The notes under the pieces: model-generated
The model's database searches: none
What the model saw: the letters and a program-made list of their open reading frames with translations, nothing else
Told to the model about the DNA's origin: nothing
Program-made: the position numbers and the translations under genes
DNA from: a virus
DNA length: 31,689 bases
IMG/VR virus record: IMGVR_UViG_3300037502_002416
Location: 1-31,689 of that record
Reading direction: 5' to 3' (one strand)
Shown here: piece by piece, positions 1 through 5,457 of the stretch
Position numbering within the stretch: position 1 is the stretch's first letter
Layout of the letters: each line of letters starts with the position of its first letter

Positions 1-11
1 TGTGTGAAATA

Positions 12-869
12 CTAAGCAGGGGGGGGGACCAAACTTTCGTCTGTGCGCGGGGGGGTGGGGGCGGCCTCCGGCTCCGCAGCCTGAAAATCAGCCCCCCCAT
101 CGTCCGACGCTAACATGTATGCATCACCCGCAGCGCCTGGGCCGTGCTCATGGCCGGCCTCGTGGCCGTCGGTCACCGCAGCGCCTGGGTCCAGCTCCGC
201 TAGTAAGCTCTCGGCGTCCGTGTCCACATCAATAGCCTGGGCCTGGACCGCCTGCCGCAGGGTATCCATCAGCCGGGCCTTGATCTGGGCCGCGTCGGTA
301 ACCTGTACCACCTCGCGCCGCTCAGTAAATAGCGCTACCTCGGTCATCTTGCCGATGAGTTCCAGGGCCTTGATCCTCTGTGCCGGTGGACAGTCCTCAT
401 TGAGAGCGTGCATAGTGAGCTGGTGGATAGCCAGAGAGCGAAGGTGAGCGGGTGTGGTGTATTTCGCCGCCTCATAAGCAGCCCTGAAGGCCTCAGCCTG
501 GGCCTGGACCGCCCCGAGCTTTGCCAGCTCTTGCCCTCTTTTGCTCTGGGTCTCGGGCTTGGCCTTGCTGGTTCGGCTCTTGCGATATGCTCCGGCCTTA
601 CTCTCTCCCAGGGCGAGCTGCCGGGCAAACTCCCTTTGTTTCGGGGTGAGCTTTGTTTCCTTACTCTCTACGGCCCCGAATAGGACATGTTCTATTGGTA
701 CTGTTTGCAATGCTTCGGTGATCTGTTTTCTGCTCAGCTTCATGGTATCCCCCGCGTTTAATTCCGGTTGAATCATACCCGGCCGCTGCAGCTCGGACAA
801 TCCCCGCGAAATTTCTACTGGTTCAGGTGAACCAATTGGTACTTGACCAGTCAAGGCAAGAGGGGCCAT
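12..869 (-). CDS. Terminase small subunit-like protein
   Basis: Probable DNA-recognition subunit of the packaging terminase. The segment at residues 74-95, beginning LTPKQREFARQLALGES and followed by KAGAYRKS, matches the N-terminal helix-turn-helix signature of small terminase subunits (LTPKQ..F...L.....ATQAA..AGYS). A helical middle (residues 100-210) could be the oligomerisation region, and the last 60 residues are acidic, Ala/Pro-rich and probably disordered. The start is uncertain. ATG at 869 has a GGGGGA-type SD, but it lies within the -10 box of the divergent plus-strand promoter. Met43 (743) has an equally good GGGGGATACC before it and would free 744-922 as a control region. At 243-285 residues it is longer than many small terminases. 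No large subunit is visible; it would lie left of the window. A DNA-binding regulator of another kind is possible. Confidence 0.55.
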   Translation of the reverse strand: MAPLALTGQVPIGSPEPVEISRGLSELQRPGMIQPELNAGDTMKLSRKQITEALQTVPIEHVLFGAVESKETKLTPKQREFARQLALGESKAGAYRKSRTSKAKPETQSKRGQELAKLGAVQAQAEAFRAAYEAAKYTTPAHLRSLAIHQLTMHALNEDCPPAQRIKALELIGKMTEVALFTERREVVQVTDAAQIKARLMDTLRQAVQAQAIDVDTDAESLLAELDPGAAVTDGHEAGHEHGPGAAGDAYMLASDDGGADFQAAEPEAAPTPPRTDESLVPPPA

Positions 870-872
870 AAT
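820..872 (+). promoter_or_regulatory. Divergent control region: sigma-70-like promoter with three dyads
   Basis: TTGACC (843-848), an 18-base spacer and CATAAT (867-872) form a plus-strand promoter with 5/6 matches in each box, about 50 bases before the first gene of the plus operon. Three perfect dyads are stacked here: GGTTCA-gg-TGAACC (820-833), ACCAATTGGT (831-840) and CTTGAC-ca-GTCAAG (842-855). The last covers the -35 box, so a bound protein would block the promoter. The N-terminus of the divergent gene also runs through this stretch if its upstream ATG is used. The binding protein is unknown. Confidence 0.5.
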
Positions 873-922
873 TCCCCCGGGGCATGTCTAGCCCCTTTCA
901 CTAACTGCTAGGAGATCTACCA

Positions 923-1195
923 ATGAAACGAATACACCAGTTCAAGGCCGGCGATCTTATCCGCGATCGGTTCGGTGCAATCTTCCGGATTGTCGAAGAT
1001 GCCAAACCCTCGATGGCCCACCACCTGTGGCAACCGGCCAACGGAAAAAAGATTCCCCTACACGGCCCCGTGTCCGTCGCTGAAGCATCGGCCCAATGGG
1101 TTGGAGGTGAGCCCACGCCTCATTTTTTCGAAGGGTCTCCCTGGTTTTTTCAGGCCGATATTAAAACTTCCATCCTTTATGAGGTGATCAAATGA
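923..1195 (+). CDS. Hypothetical protein, first gene of plus-strand operon
   Basis: A 90-residue soluble protein that I do not recognise. It opens with a basic stretch (KRIHQFKAGDLIRDRFGAIF) resembling the start of a small beta-barrel, and has several Trp and His residues but no clear metal site or membrane segment. The ATG at 923 has the SD AGGAGA within CTGCTAGGAG (905-914), a sequence shared with other genes here. It is the first gene after the promoter at 843-872 and its stop overlaps the next start (ATGA, 1192-1195), so the two are probably translationally coupled. A host-takeover role would fit the position but is inference only. Confidence 0.75.
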   Translation: MKRIHQFKAGDLIRDRFGAIFRIVEDAKPSMAHHLWQPANGKKIPLHGPVSVAEASAQWVGGEPTPHFFEGSPWFFQADIKTSILYEVIK

Positions 1196-1551
1196 AAGAA
1201 TATCTAGAGCTTTCCTCTGCACCCGTTGATGAGCCCTGCGCTATGGTCGGCCAAGCCGACTATTCAACCCGCGCACGCCTGGAATGCCGCGCCTTTATCG
1301 GCCAATTAGAGCGCACCTTTCCCCAGGCCATCGAGGCCGGCTGCTACTTTAAGACCCGCAGCAACCCGCATGATTTCGGTTCGTACTACGAAGTGGCCGT
1401 GATCTATAACGACGACGACGAGGCCCAGGCCGAGGCCGCGTTTGAGATCGAATCAAACCTACCAATGGAATGGGACAACGACGCCCGGAATTTTCTCGCT
1501 GCTCACGGCTATAGCACCGCACCGGCTGGCTGGGGCAAAGTGTCCGTCTAA
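1192..1551 (+). CDS. Conserved phage/plasmid hypothetical protein
   Basis: A 119-residue acidic protein. The pattern ELSSAPVDEPCAMVG..DY..RARLECRAFIGQLERTFP, then HDFGSYYEVAVIYNDDDEA and a C-terminal WD..AR.FL, resembles a family I associate from memory with conjugative plasmids and accessory regions of proteobacterial phages; its function is unknown. It has no membrane segment. It overlaps the previous gene by four bases and is followed within seven bases by a strong intrinsic terminator, so these first two genes may be expressed more strongly than the rest of the operon. The family link was not checked. Confidence 0.8.
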   Translation: MKEYLELSSAPVDEPCAMVGQADYSTRARLECRAFIGQLERTFPQAIEAGCYFKTRSNPHDFGSYYEVAVIYNDDDEAQAEAAFEIESNLPMEWDNDARNFLAAHGYSTAPAGWGKVSV

Positions 1552-1557
1552 CCAACC

Positions 1558-1586
1558 GCCCAGGGTTCACCCCCTGGGCTTTTTTT
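1558..1586 (+). terminator. Intrinsic terminator inside the plus operon
   Basis: GCCCAGGG (1558-1565), a six-base loop and CCCTGGGC (1572-1579) form a perfect 8-bp stem followed by seven T. It lies only 12 bases before the next gene, whose GGAG SD directly follows the T-run. Transcription of the downstream genes therefore needs read-through or antitermination. Confidence 0.85.
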
Positions 1587-1598
1587 GGAGCTGCTTAC

Positions 1599-1889
1599 AT
1601 GAACCACACTGACGGCCCCTGGATTTTTGGCCCGAACGCAAACCTACACGCCGACACCAGCTTGAAAGAATGCTTGCGGGTATGCAATCCCCGCACAAAC
1701 AAAACCACCGCCATAACATGGAACGAATCGGATGCCCGCCTTATCGCCGCCGCGCCTGACTTACTGGCCGCATTGAAAGCAATGCACGCCTGTCACCGCG
1801 CATTCAGCAACGCGGAAAACTGGACTGCACTTGACGACGACGCCCGCGCCGCCGCCGAATCCGCCATTAACAAAGCCACAGGAGAATAA
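1599..1889 (+). CDS. Phage protein of the 'ARLIAAAPDLL' family
   Basis: A 96-residue protein. The core SDARLIAAAPDLLAALKAM is a hallmark of a very common, functionally uncharacterised family in phages and prophages of proteobacteria. The N-terminal part (GPWIFGPNAN) also fits that family, in which a short beta region precedes this helix. The C-terminus ends in another Ala-rich helix (DDDARAAAESAINKA). The SD GGAG lies about nine bases before the ATG, directly after the terminator T-run. The next gene starts five bases after the stop. Confidence 0.8.
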   Translation: MNHTDGPWIFGPNANLHADTSLKECLRVCNPRTNKTTAITWNESDARLIAAAPDLLAALKAMHACHRAFSNAENWTALDDDARAAAESAINKATGE

Positions 1890-1893
1890 GACC

Positions 1894-2214
1894 ATGCTAT
1901 TAATTGACCGCACCTTCGAAACCATCGACGACGAGAGCGCCGAGGCCGGCGAAGCAAAAGAAACCGGATTTCGCGCTATTAACGAACCAGTCACTTTCCG
2001 CGAGCTGGTGGACCTTATCAAATCCCACCCGCACGCTTCGCAAAGCCCCGCGAATCCCTCGCCCTGGGTCTGGTTCACCACCGAGGCCGAGCAGGATTAT
2101 CGGACCGGGGAATGGACCAGCGAGAGTATCCATTACTCGCGCGATAACCCGGACCGCTGCGCTAAGTATTGGGCCTGGGCCATGAGAGCCGCCGGCGTCA
2201 GGCTAGGAGCTTAG
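1894..2214 (+). CDS. Conserved phage/plasmid hypothetical protein
   Basis: A 106-residue protein. I chose the ATG at 1894 because AGGAG lies at the end of the previous gene with good spacing; an in-frame upstream extension to 1831 would be Pro-rich and run through that gene. Recognisable elements are ETGF.A..EPVTFRELVDLIKSHPHAS, then W.WFTTEAEQDYRTGEWTSESIHYSRDNPDR and a C-terminal YW.WAMRAAGV. I recall similar proteins from plasmids and integrative elements, with no known function. The stop is followed by the junction AGGAGcttagaccATG, which recurs at the next gene boundary. Confidence 0.75.
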   Translation: MLLIDRTFETIDDESAEAGEAKETGFRAINEPVTFRELVDLIKSHPHASQSPANPSPWVWFTTEAEQDYRTGEWTSESIHYSRDNPDRCAKYWAWAMRAAGVRLGA

Positions 2215-2217
2215 ACC

Positions 2218-2400
2218 ATGCGCCTATTCCAACACCTATCAGACCAGCCCCACAACGACGCGAGAGTGTACTGCTACGCCTGCAATCGTATTTTTCCCCT
2301 TGCTCGCGTTGTATGCGACCTCGACGGCCCCGCATATCGGGCGTATTACTGCCAGCCCTGCGCCGAAAACCTGACTGCTGCCGCCTTACCAGGAGCTTAG
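2218..2400 (+). CDS. Small zinc-ribbon-like protein
   Basis: A 60-residue protein with two CXXC knuckles, CYAC at residues 19-22 and CQPC at 46-49, separated by about 24 residues that contain one further Cys. This is the spacing of a zinc ribbon, so metal-stabilised nucleic-acid or protein binding is likely. No catalytic motif is visible. The ATG at 2218 has the SD AGGAG at 2205-2209, overlapping the end of the upstream gene. The same 16-base junction is repeated exactly at 2391-2406, where this gene passes to the next. Confidence 0.7.
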   Translation: MRLFQHLSDQPHNDARVYCYACNRIFPLARVVCDLDGPAYRAYYCQPCAENLTAAALPGA

Positions 2401-2403
2401 ACC

Positions 2404-2625
2404 ATGCCAACCCTCATCTACGAGCACACCGGCCAGCCCGTCGCCGTGGGCGATATTGTCCACATTCGCAACCGGCCCTATACCGTCACCGGCTGGGCCG
2501 AACCACACAAACCCGCATCGACCGGCCGCGTGCATGTCCGGGCCATGAGCGAGCGCGGCTATTTCGTCGAATACTTTCCCGCAGTCATCGGGGCCGGCTG
2601 GATTGGCCGCACCGACCAACAATAG
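2404..2625 (+). CDS. Conserved hypothetical protein, small beta-barrel-like
   Basis: A 73-residue protein. The pattern YEHTGQPVAVGDIVHIRNRPYTVTGW.EPHKPASTGRV.VR, then EYFPAVIGAGWIGR, is rich in beta-strand and glycine. The VGD.V..R...YTV.G element is like the first strands of SH3- or KOW-like barrels. I recall similar short proteins from phages and plasmids but know no function. The SD is AGGAG of the repeated junction at 2391-2406. It runs with its neighbours, with gaps of three and 13 bases. Confidence 0.75.
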   Translation: MPTLIYEHTGQPVAVGDIVHIRNRPYTVTGWAEPHKPASTGRVHVRAMSERGYFVEYFPAVIGAGWIGRTDQQ

Positions 2626-2638
2626 GAGCATTAAACAA

Positions 2639-3124
2639 ATGAACACCGAAACACTCGCCACCATTATTCGCAACATCAGCCGCACCACCAGCGGGGCTCG
2701 CCTGTACGAATCCCGGTTTTTTAACCAGCCCGTACATTACGCGCAAGACCAATTGACCGGCCGCACGCATTATGTCGACGAATCAACCCTTAAATTTTTC
2801 CATGCCCGTGTTATCGGAGCACATTGCGACGCCGAGGGCCTTTTGTTTTGGATTGTAGAGAGCAGCGCGACCGACCCGGACAACAACGGGCGCGGATTCC
2901 GGCCCGTGGTCTTTGATATTTTCGGGGAGGTAGTCTACCGGCCAGATCTGGCCGACATGGTCAAAACCAGCGATAAAGCCCGAGCACTCTACCGTGACTG
3001 GTTCGAGGGGTTCGACATTGCCGCCCACTACCGAAAGGCCCTAGCATCACGCGCCGGACGCCTGGAGAGGGAGGCCCAAGCATACCGGGACGCAATCACC
3101 CAGATAGAGCCCGTCACGGCCTAA
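2639..3124 (+). CDS. Hypothetical protein
   Basis: A 161-residue soluble protein that I do not recognise. It begins MNTETLATIIRNISRTTSGA and has mixed alpha/beta character with several aromatic residues, ending in a long charged helix (ALASRAGRLEREAQAYRDAI) that could form a coiled coil. The ATG at 2639 is preceded by AGGAG (2623-2627), which lies at the end of the upstream gene. An upstream extension to 2603 would overlap that gene. It is followed by a 74-base gap containing a GC-rich hairpin. Confidence 0.7.
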   Translation: MNTETLATIIRNISRTTSGARLYESRFFNQPVHYAQDQLTGRTHYVDESTLKFFHARVIGAHCDAEGLLFWIVESSATDPDNNGRGFRPVVFDIFGEVVYRPDLADMVKTSDKARALYRDWFEGFDIAAHYRKALASRAGRLEREAQAYRDAITQIEPVTA

Positions 3125-3135
3125 GCCCTCGACCT

Positions 3136-3157
3136 CTAGCCCCTCATGGGGGGCTAG
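3136..3157 (+). other. GC-rich hairpin without T-run
   Basis: CTAGCCCC (3136-3143) and GGGGCTAG (3150-3157) form a perfect 8-bp stem with a six-base loop in the gap between two genes. A small CGCG..CGCG hairpin follows at about 3162-3174. With no T-run it is not a standard intrinsic terminator. It may stabilise or process the mRNA ahead of the gene at 3199. Confidence 0.5.
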
Positions 3158-3198
3158 GGGGCGCGGGTTTCGCGTCTCTCTGCTAGGAGAATTTACTC

Positions 3199-3552
3199 AT
3201 GGGTTTATCTGTTTTTGTTTATCGCTCGGATTTGGGCGACTGTACCAACGGCGGCGCGTCGGCTGCGGCCCGTGCCATTTGCATCGTCAATATTCCCGGC
3301 CCATTCCGCCCAGGCCCGGACCGGCCAGCGTTTGAGCTGGTGCAAGGCCCAGGAGGAAAGGGGCACGCGGTCCTGATTCCGGTTCAAGGTAGGGACGGAA
3401 TCGGTCCAATGGCCGGCGGGAATTTCGCCTATTGCTCCGACTCTCGATTTTCCCAGGCCGTGCGGGAGCTGACAGGGTCCAATCACTACGGCGCGGTGGC
3501 GATTCACGACCGGTGGGAATCACCAGAGCTGCACCATCAATTATCCATTTAA
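3199..3552 (+). CDS. Conserved phage hypothetical protein
   Basis: A 117-residue protein beginning MGLSVFVYRSDLGDCTNGG, with a Gly- and Pro-rich middle and no membrane segment or catalytic motif that I can name. The start region looks like other uncharacterised small phage proteins, but I cannot assign a function. The ATG at 3199 has an AGGAG SD inside CTCTGCTAGGAG (3178-3189). That 12-mer occurs again at 9578-9589, antisense to the candidate small RNA described there, making this leader a possible pairing target. A 14-base gap leads to the next gene. Confidence 0.7.
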   Translation: MGLSVFVYRSDLGDCTNGGASAAARAICIVNIPGPFRPGPDRPAFELVQGPGGKGHAVLIPVQGRDGIGPMAGGNFAYCSDSRFSQAVRELTGSNHYGAVAIHDRWESPELHHQLSI

Positions 3553-3566
3553 GGGGAAACTTCAAA

Positions 3567-3836
3567 ATGCAAACATTCACCTATTACCAAGACCCCGGCC
3601 ACGGCTGGTTACAGGTCCCAAGGTCCCTGCTGCATGATCTGGGCATCGCCGAGGATATTTCCGAGTGCAGCCGGCAGCGGCTTGATGATGTTTTTCTTGA
3701 GGAAGATTCCGACCTTCTGAGGTTTACCCGCGCAATGGGGGCAATGGGCCGCGAGTTTAAGGTATTTGAGGTCCACCATAACGGCGATTCGTTTGTGCGG
3801 TCGCTGCCATCTTACCGGGCCGAGGTGACGAAATGA
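3567..3836 (+). CDS. Conserved phage hypothetical protein
   Basis: An 89-residue acidic protein beginning MQTFTYYQDPGHGWLQVPR, with a middle reading IAEDISECSRQRLDDVFLEEDSD. The DPGHGWL.V...L..LGI..DIS pattern followed by LEED.D is one I associate with small uncharacterised phage proteins. The ATG at 3567 follows a GGGGAAAC SD just after the previous stop; the longer frame open from 3432 would overlap that gene extensively. Its stop overlaps the next start (ATGA at 3833-3836), implying translational coupling. Confidence 0.75.
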   Translation: MQTFTYYQDPGHGWLQVPRSLLHDLGIAEDISECSRQRLDDVFLEEDSDLLRFTRAMGAMGREFKVFEVHHNGDSFVRSLPSYRAEVTK

Positions 3837-4228
3837 AAACCATGAGAATCACAAACTCGACTTACGAAATAACGGTCCCGGCTGGTAAGTATTGGCTATG
3901 TGACCCCTGCTACGCGGTCCCGAGCGACCTTTGGATGGATTTACTCAACAGTTGTAAATTCTTTGAGTATCCGATTGGCGTAGTTCAGGCCGGCGATGGC
4001 AAAAACTATTCTGTCTTGGGATTCAGCACCGAATACGGAGACGGCCTTTATAACGACCAATACGGTAATTCTTATCCAGTGGACGCTGGTTTGATTGGTT
4101 TAACTCCCGTAGATCTTGCCGAAGGTGAGCCCTTCGGCGCGACCTTAGTGCACTTTGCAATAGAGACGATCTGTCATTCGTATGGTGGAGTTTTGACCTT
4201 TGGCATTTATGAAATTGATACGAGGTGA
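3833..4228 (+). CDS. Conserved phage hypothetical protein
   Basis: A 131-residue protein. The string VPAGKYWLCDPCYAVPSDLW, then YGDGLYNDQYGNSYPVDAGL and a final GVLTFGIYEIDTR, matches my memory of an uncharacterised phage family marked by G.Y...DPCY and YGDG.Y.D..G..Y.VD.G. It looks like a compact all-beta domain. The two closely spaced Cys (CDPC) could bind metal or form a redox pair, but there is no other support for that. The SD GAGGTGA sits within a 22-base sequence (3821-3842) repeated exactly at 4221-4242 at the next gene start. Confidence 0.75.
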   Translation: MKTMRITNSTYEITVPAGKYWLCDPCYAVPSDLWMDLLNSCKFFEYPIGVVQAGDGKNYSVLGFSTEYGDGLYNDQYGNSYPVDAGLIGLTPVDLAEGEPFGATLVHFAIETICHSYGGVLTFGIYEIDTR

Positions 4229-4232
4229 CGAA

Positions 4233-4439
4233 ATGAAAACCACCAGCGGATATATCAGCATGGGCCAAGGCGATTACACGGTGATCGTCCAAGGTATGCC
4301 CGTTTGTAACAACAAAAAGACCCTTGCGGAAGCTCTCAAGGCTGCGGATTTTATGCGGGTAAAGCTCCACGACGAGGCCTGGAACGGCGAACGCGGGGAA
4401 TGGGTTCACTTAAACACCATCGAGGAGGGCCAGCAATGA
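4233..4439 (+). CDS. Hypothetical protein
   Basis: A 68-residue soluble protein with a short beta-rich N-terminus (YISMGQGDYTVIVQGMPV) and a helix (TLAEALKAADFMRVKLHDEAW). I do not recognise it. The ATG at 4233 and its SD GAGGTGA lie in the second copy of the 22-base repeat, so the translation initiation region appears copied from the preceding gene. Its stop overlaps the next start by ATGA (4436-4439). Confidence 0.65.
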   Translation: MKTTSGYISMGQGDYTVIVQGMPVCNNKKTLAEALKAADFMRVKLHDEAWNGERGEWVHLNTIEEGQQ

Positions 4440-4672
4440 GAATAGTAGACCCCGCCGAGAACTACGAGGACACGGCCCAGGCCTGGGCTCGACACCTAGA
4501 CCAACCATTTCCAACCGATGCCTATGGTGTTTATATGTGCGTCGGCCTGATGCAAGGCATCTGGCGCAACATTGACGAGGAAACCATCGAGGCCATCGAG
4601 GTGGACCCAGCACAGTTTGCAGCCCGTGTCGCGGCCTATCGTCATAACCTAGCTATGGAGGGCCGGCCATGA
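4436..4672 (+). CDS. Hypothetical protein
   Basis: A 78-residue acidic protein, largely helical, with PAENYEDTAQAWARHLDQPF at the start and TIEAIEVDPAQFAARVAAY near the end. I do not recognise it. The start at 4436 is supported by the ATGA overlap and by GAGGAGG at the end of the upstream gene. The stop overlaps the next start (ATGA, 4669-4672). Its size and acidity would suit a small protein-binding inhibitor, but nothing specific supports that. Confidence 0.65.
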   Translation: MRIVDPAENYEDTAQAWARHLDQPFPTDAYGVYMCVGLMQGIWRNIDEETIEAIEVDPAQFAARVAAYRHNLAMEGRP

Positions 4673-4971
4673 TCATCGGATACCGGGTGAAAGTCATCGA
4701 GGAGCACCTGCCCCCCAGGATGCACGATCTACTCAACATCTTGAACAAGCCCCGCACCGCTGCCGAGGTCGCAGCCCTGCAAGGTCGTGACATAAACCAT
4801 ATATATCGGGACCTGGCTTTTTTGCAGCGGCTTGATCTGGCCGAGAAGGTCGGGCGGGTAATCATTGATGACCAGATCCGAACACAGTTTAAGAGCACAG
4901 GCCGGCCCCCCAAGGTCGATTACCCACACGCCCGGATTGCCGGGGTTGAACCGGAGGTTTTATGCAGCTAG
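4669..4971 (+). CDS. Winged helix-turn-helix DNA-binding protein
   Basis: A 100-residue protein with one wHTH domain. Residues 15-70 read as helix 1 (RMHDLLNILN), helix 2 (TAAEVAALQG), recognition helix (INHIYRDLAFLQRLDLAEK) and a two-stranded wing (VGRVIIDDQIRTQFK). This is the MarR/IclR/ArsR-like arrangement in which recognition helices set a 'layer' before a wing. The C-terminal tail is short and Pro-rich. It probably acts as a transcription regulator of phage or host genes and is a candidate ligand of the dyads at 820-855. It is coupled to the upstream gene by ATGA and overlaps the tiny downstream gene by 10 bases. Confidence 0.7.
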   Translation: MIIGYRVKVIEEHLPPRMHDLLNILNKPRTAAEVAALQGRDINHIYRDLAFLQRLDLAEKVGRVIIDDQIRTQFKSTGRPPKVDYPHARIAGVEPEVLCS

Positions 4972-5042
4972 TCGTGATTTTTTATTTTGTGGTCCTGGCC
5001 GTGGTGGCCGGGGTCATCTACTTAAACATTCTAGGGGTGTAA
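4962..5042 (+). CDS. Tiny single-span membrane protein (26 aa)
   Basis: An unannotated-size ORF of 26 codons: M-Q-L then an unbroken hydrophobic stretch (VVIFYFVVLAVVAGVIYLNI) and a short polar end. It is essentially one transmembrane helix. The ATG at 4962 has GGAGG 5-6 bases upstream, a good SD. It overlaps the wHTH gene by 10 bases and precedes a second small membrane protein by two bases. The paired hydrophobic products suggest a membrane role such as superinfection exclusion or holin-like activity, but no enzyme of lysis is nearby. Confidence 0.55.
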   Translation: MQLVVIFYFVVLAVVAGVIYLNILGV

Positions 5043-5044
5043 TT

Positions 5045-5182
5045 ATGGGTTGGATTAAAGATCTATTCTTCGCGGAGTCGTGGGGCGAATTCTGGTTTAA
5101 CCTGGGGGTCAGTCTGGCAATGTTGGCCGGCCTCTGGGTGTTTCTCTGGGCCGTGATGATTTTCTTTGAGGCCCCGCTATGA
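5045..5182 (+). CDS. Small membrane protein (45 aa)
   Basis: A 45-residue protein with an amphipathic, aromatic N-terminus (MGWIKDLFFAESWGEFWFNL) and one transmembrane helix at about residues 20-41 (GVSLAMLAGLWVFLWAVMIF). The ATG at 5045 lies two bases after the stop of the previous tiny membrane gene. The SD is weak (GGGGTG), consistent with coupled translation. The stop overlaps the next start (ATGA, 5179-5182). It may form a pair with the 26-residue protein. I cannot assign a function. Confidence 0.6.
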   Translation: MGWIKDLFFAESWGEFWFNLGVSLAMLAGLWVFLWAVMIFFEAPL

Positions 5183-5457
5183 ACCTGAGACTAGCTGCCG
5201 GTCGCGTACCGATTCCAGCCGGGGGGGAAACCCCCTGGCTTTTTATCGATTGGCCTACCCGAGAGGAGTTCGACGCGATGTACGCAACGAGCACGCCTGA
5301 GACACGCGAGAAGTATTGGGGAATTTTGCAGGCGAGGTCCCAGGGGTTTTTACTCAAGCAGGCCGGGGATTCCTTCGGCGTCACCCGCGAACGGGTCCGG
5401 CAGATCGAGGCCAAGTTTCTACGGCTGATGAGAGCTCGGCACTCAAAGCGCTCTTAA
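5179..5457 (+). CDS. Sigma-70 region 4-like HTH protein
   Basis: A 92-residue protein whose C-terminal half is a close match to sigma-70 region 4.2: residues 60-84 read KQAGDSFGVTRERVRQIEA followed by KFLRLMRA, the helix pair that binds the -35 box in RpoD-type factors. No regions 1-3 are present, so it cannot be a complete sigma factor. It may redirect RNA polymerase, act as a simple DNA-binding regulator or imitate region 4 to bind an anti-sigma factor. The upstream start overlaps the previous gene (ATGA), but codons 14-22 contain a perfect intrinsic terminator. Met34 at 5278, after GAGAGGAG, is a credible alternative start giving a 59-residue protein that keeps the whole HTH. The last 77 bases overlap the convergent TOPRIM gene. 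Confidence 0.65.
   Translation: MNLRLAAGRVPIPAGGETPWLFIDWPTREEFDAMYATSTPETREKYWGILQARSQGFLLKQAGDSFGVTRERVRQIEAKFLRLMRARHSKRS
5218..5244 (+). terminator. Intrinsic terminator inside a coding region
   Basis: GCC-G-GGGGG, loop GAAA and CCCCC-T-GGC make a 9-bp stem (one G-T pair) with a GNRA tetraloop, followed by TTTTT (5240-5244). It sits within codons 14-22 of the sigma-like ORF. It either ends the plus operon after the small membrane proteins or attenuates expression of the sigma-like gene. Confidence 0.7.

Noticed and set aside
115-771. Plus-strand ORFs opposite the terminase-like gene
   Set aside because: They are Ser/Arg/Cys-rich mirror frames of a GC-rich gene and lack SDs.
4962-5182. 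Lysis cassette (holin and partner)
   Set aside because: Single-span proteins alone are not enough. No endolysin or spanin lies nearby and the genes sit in an early-type operon.
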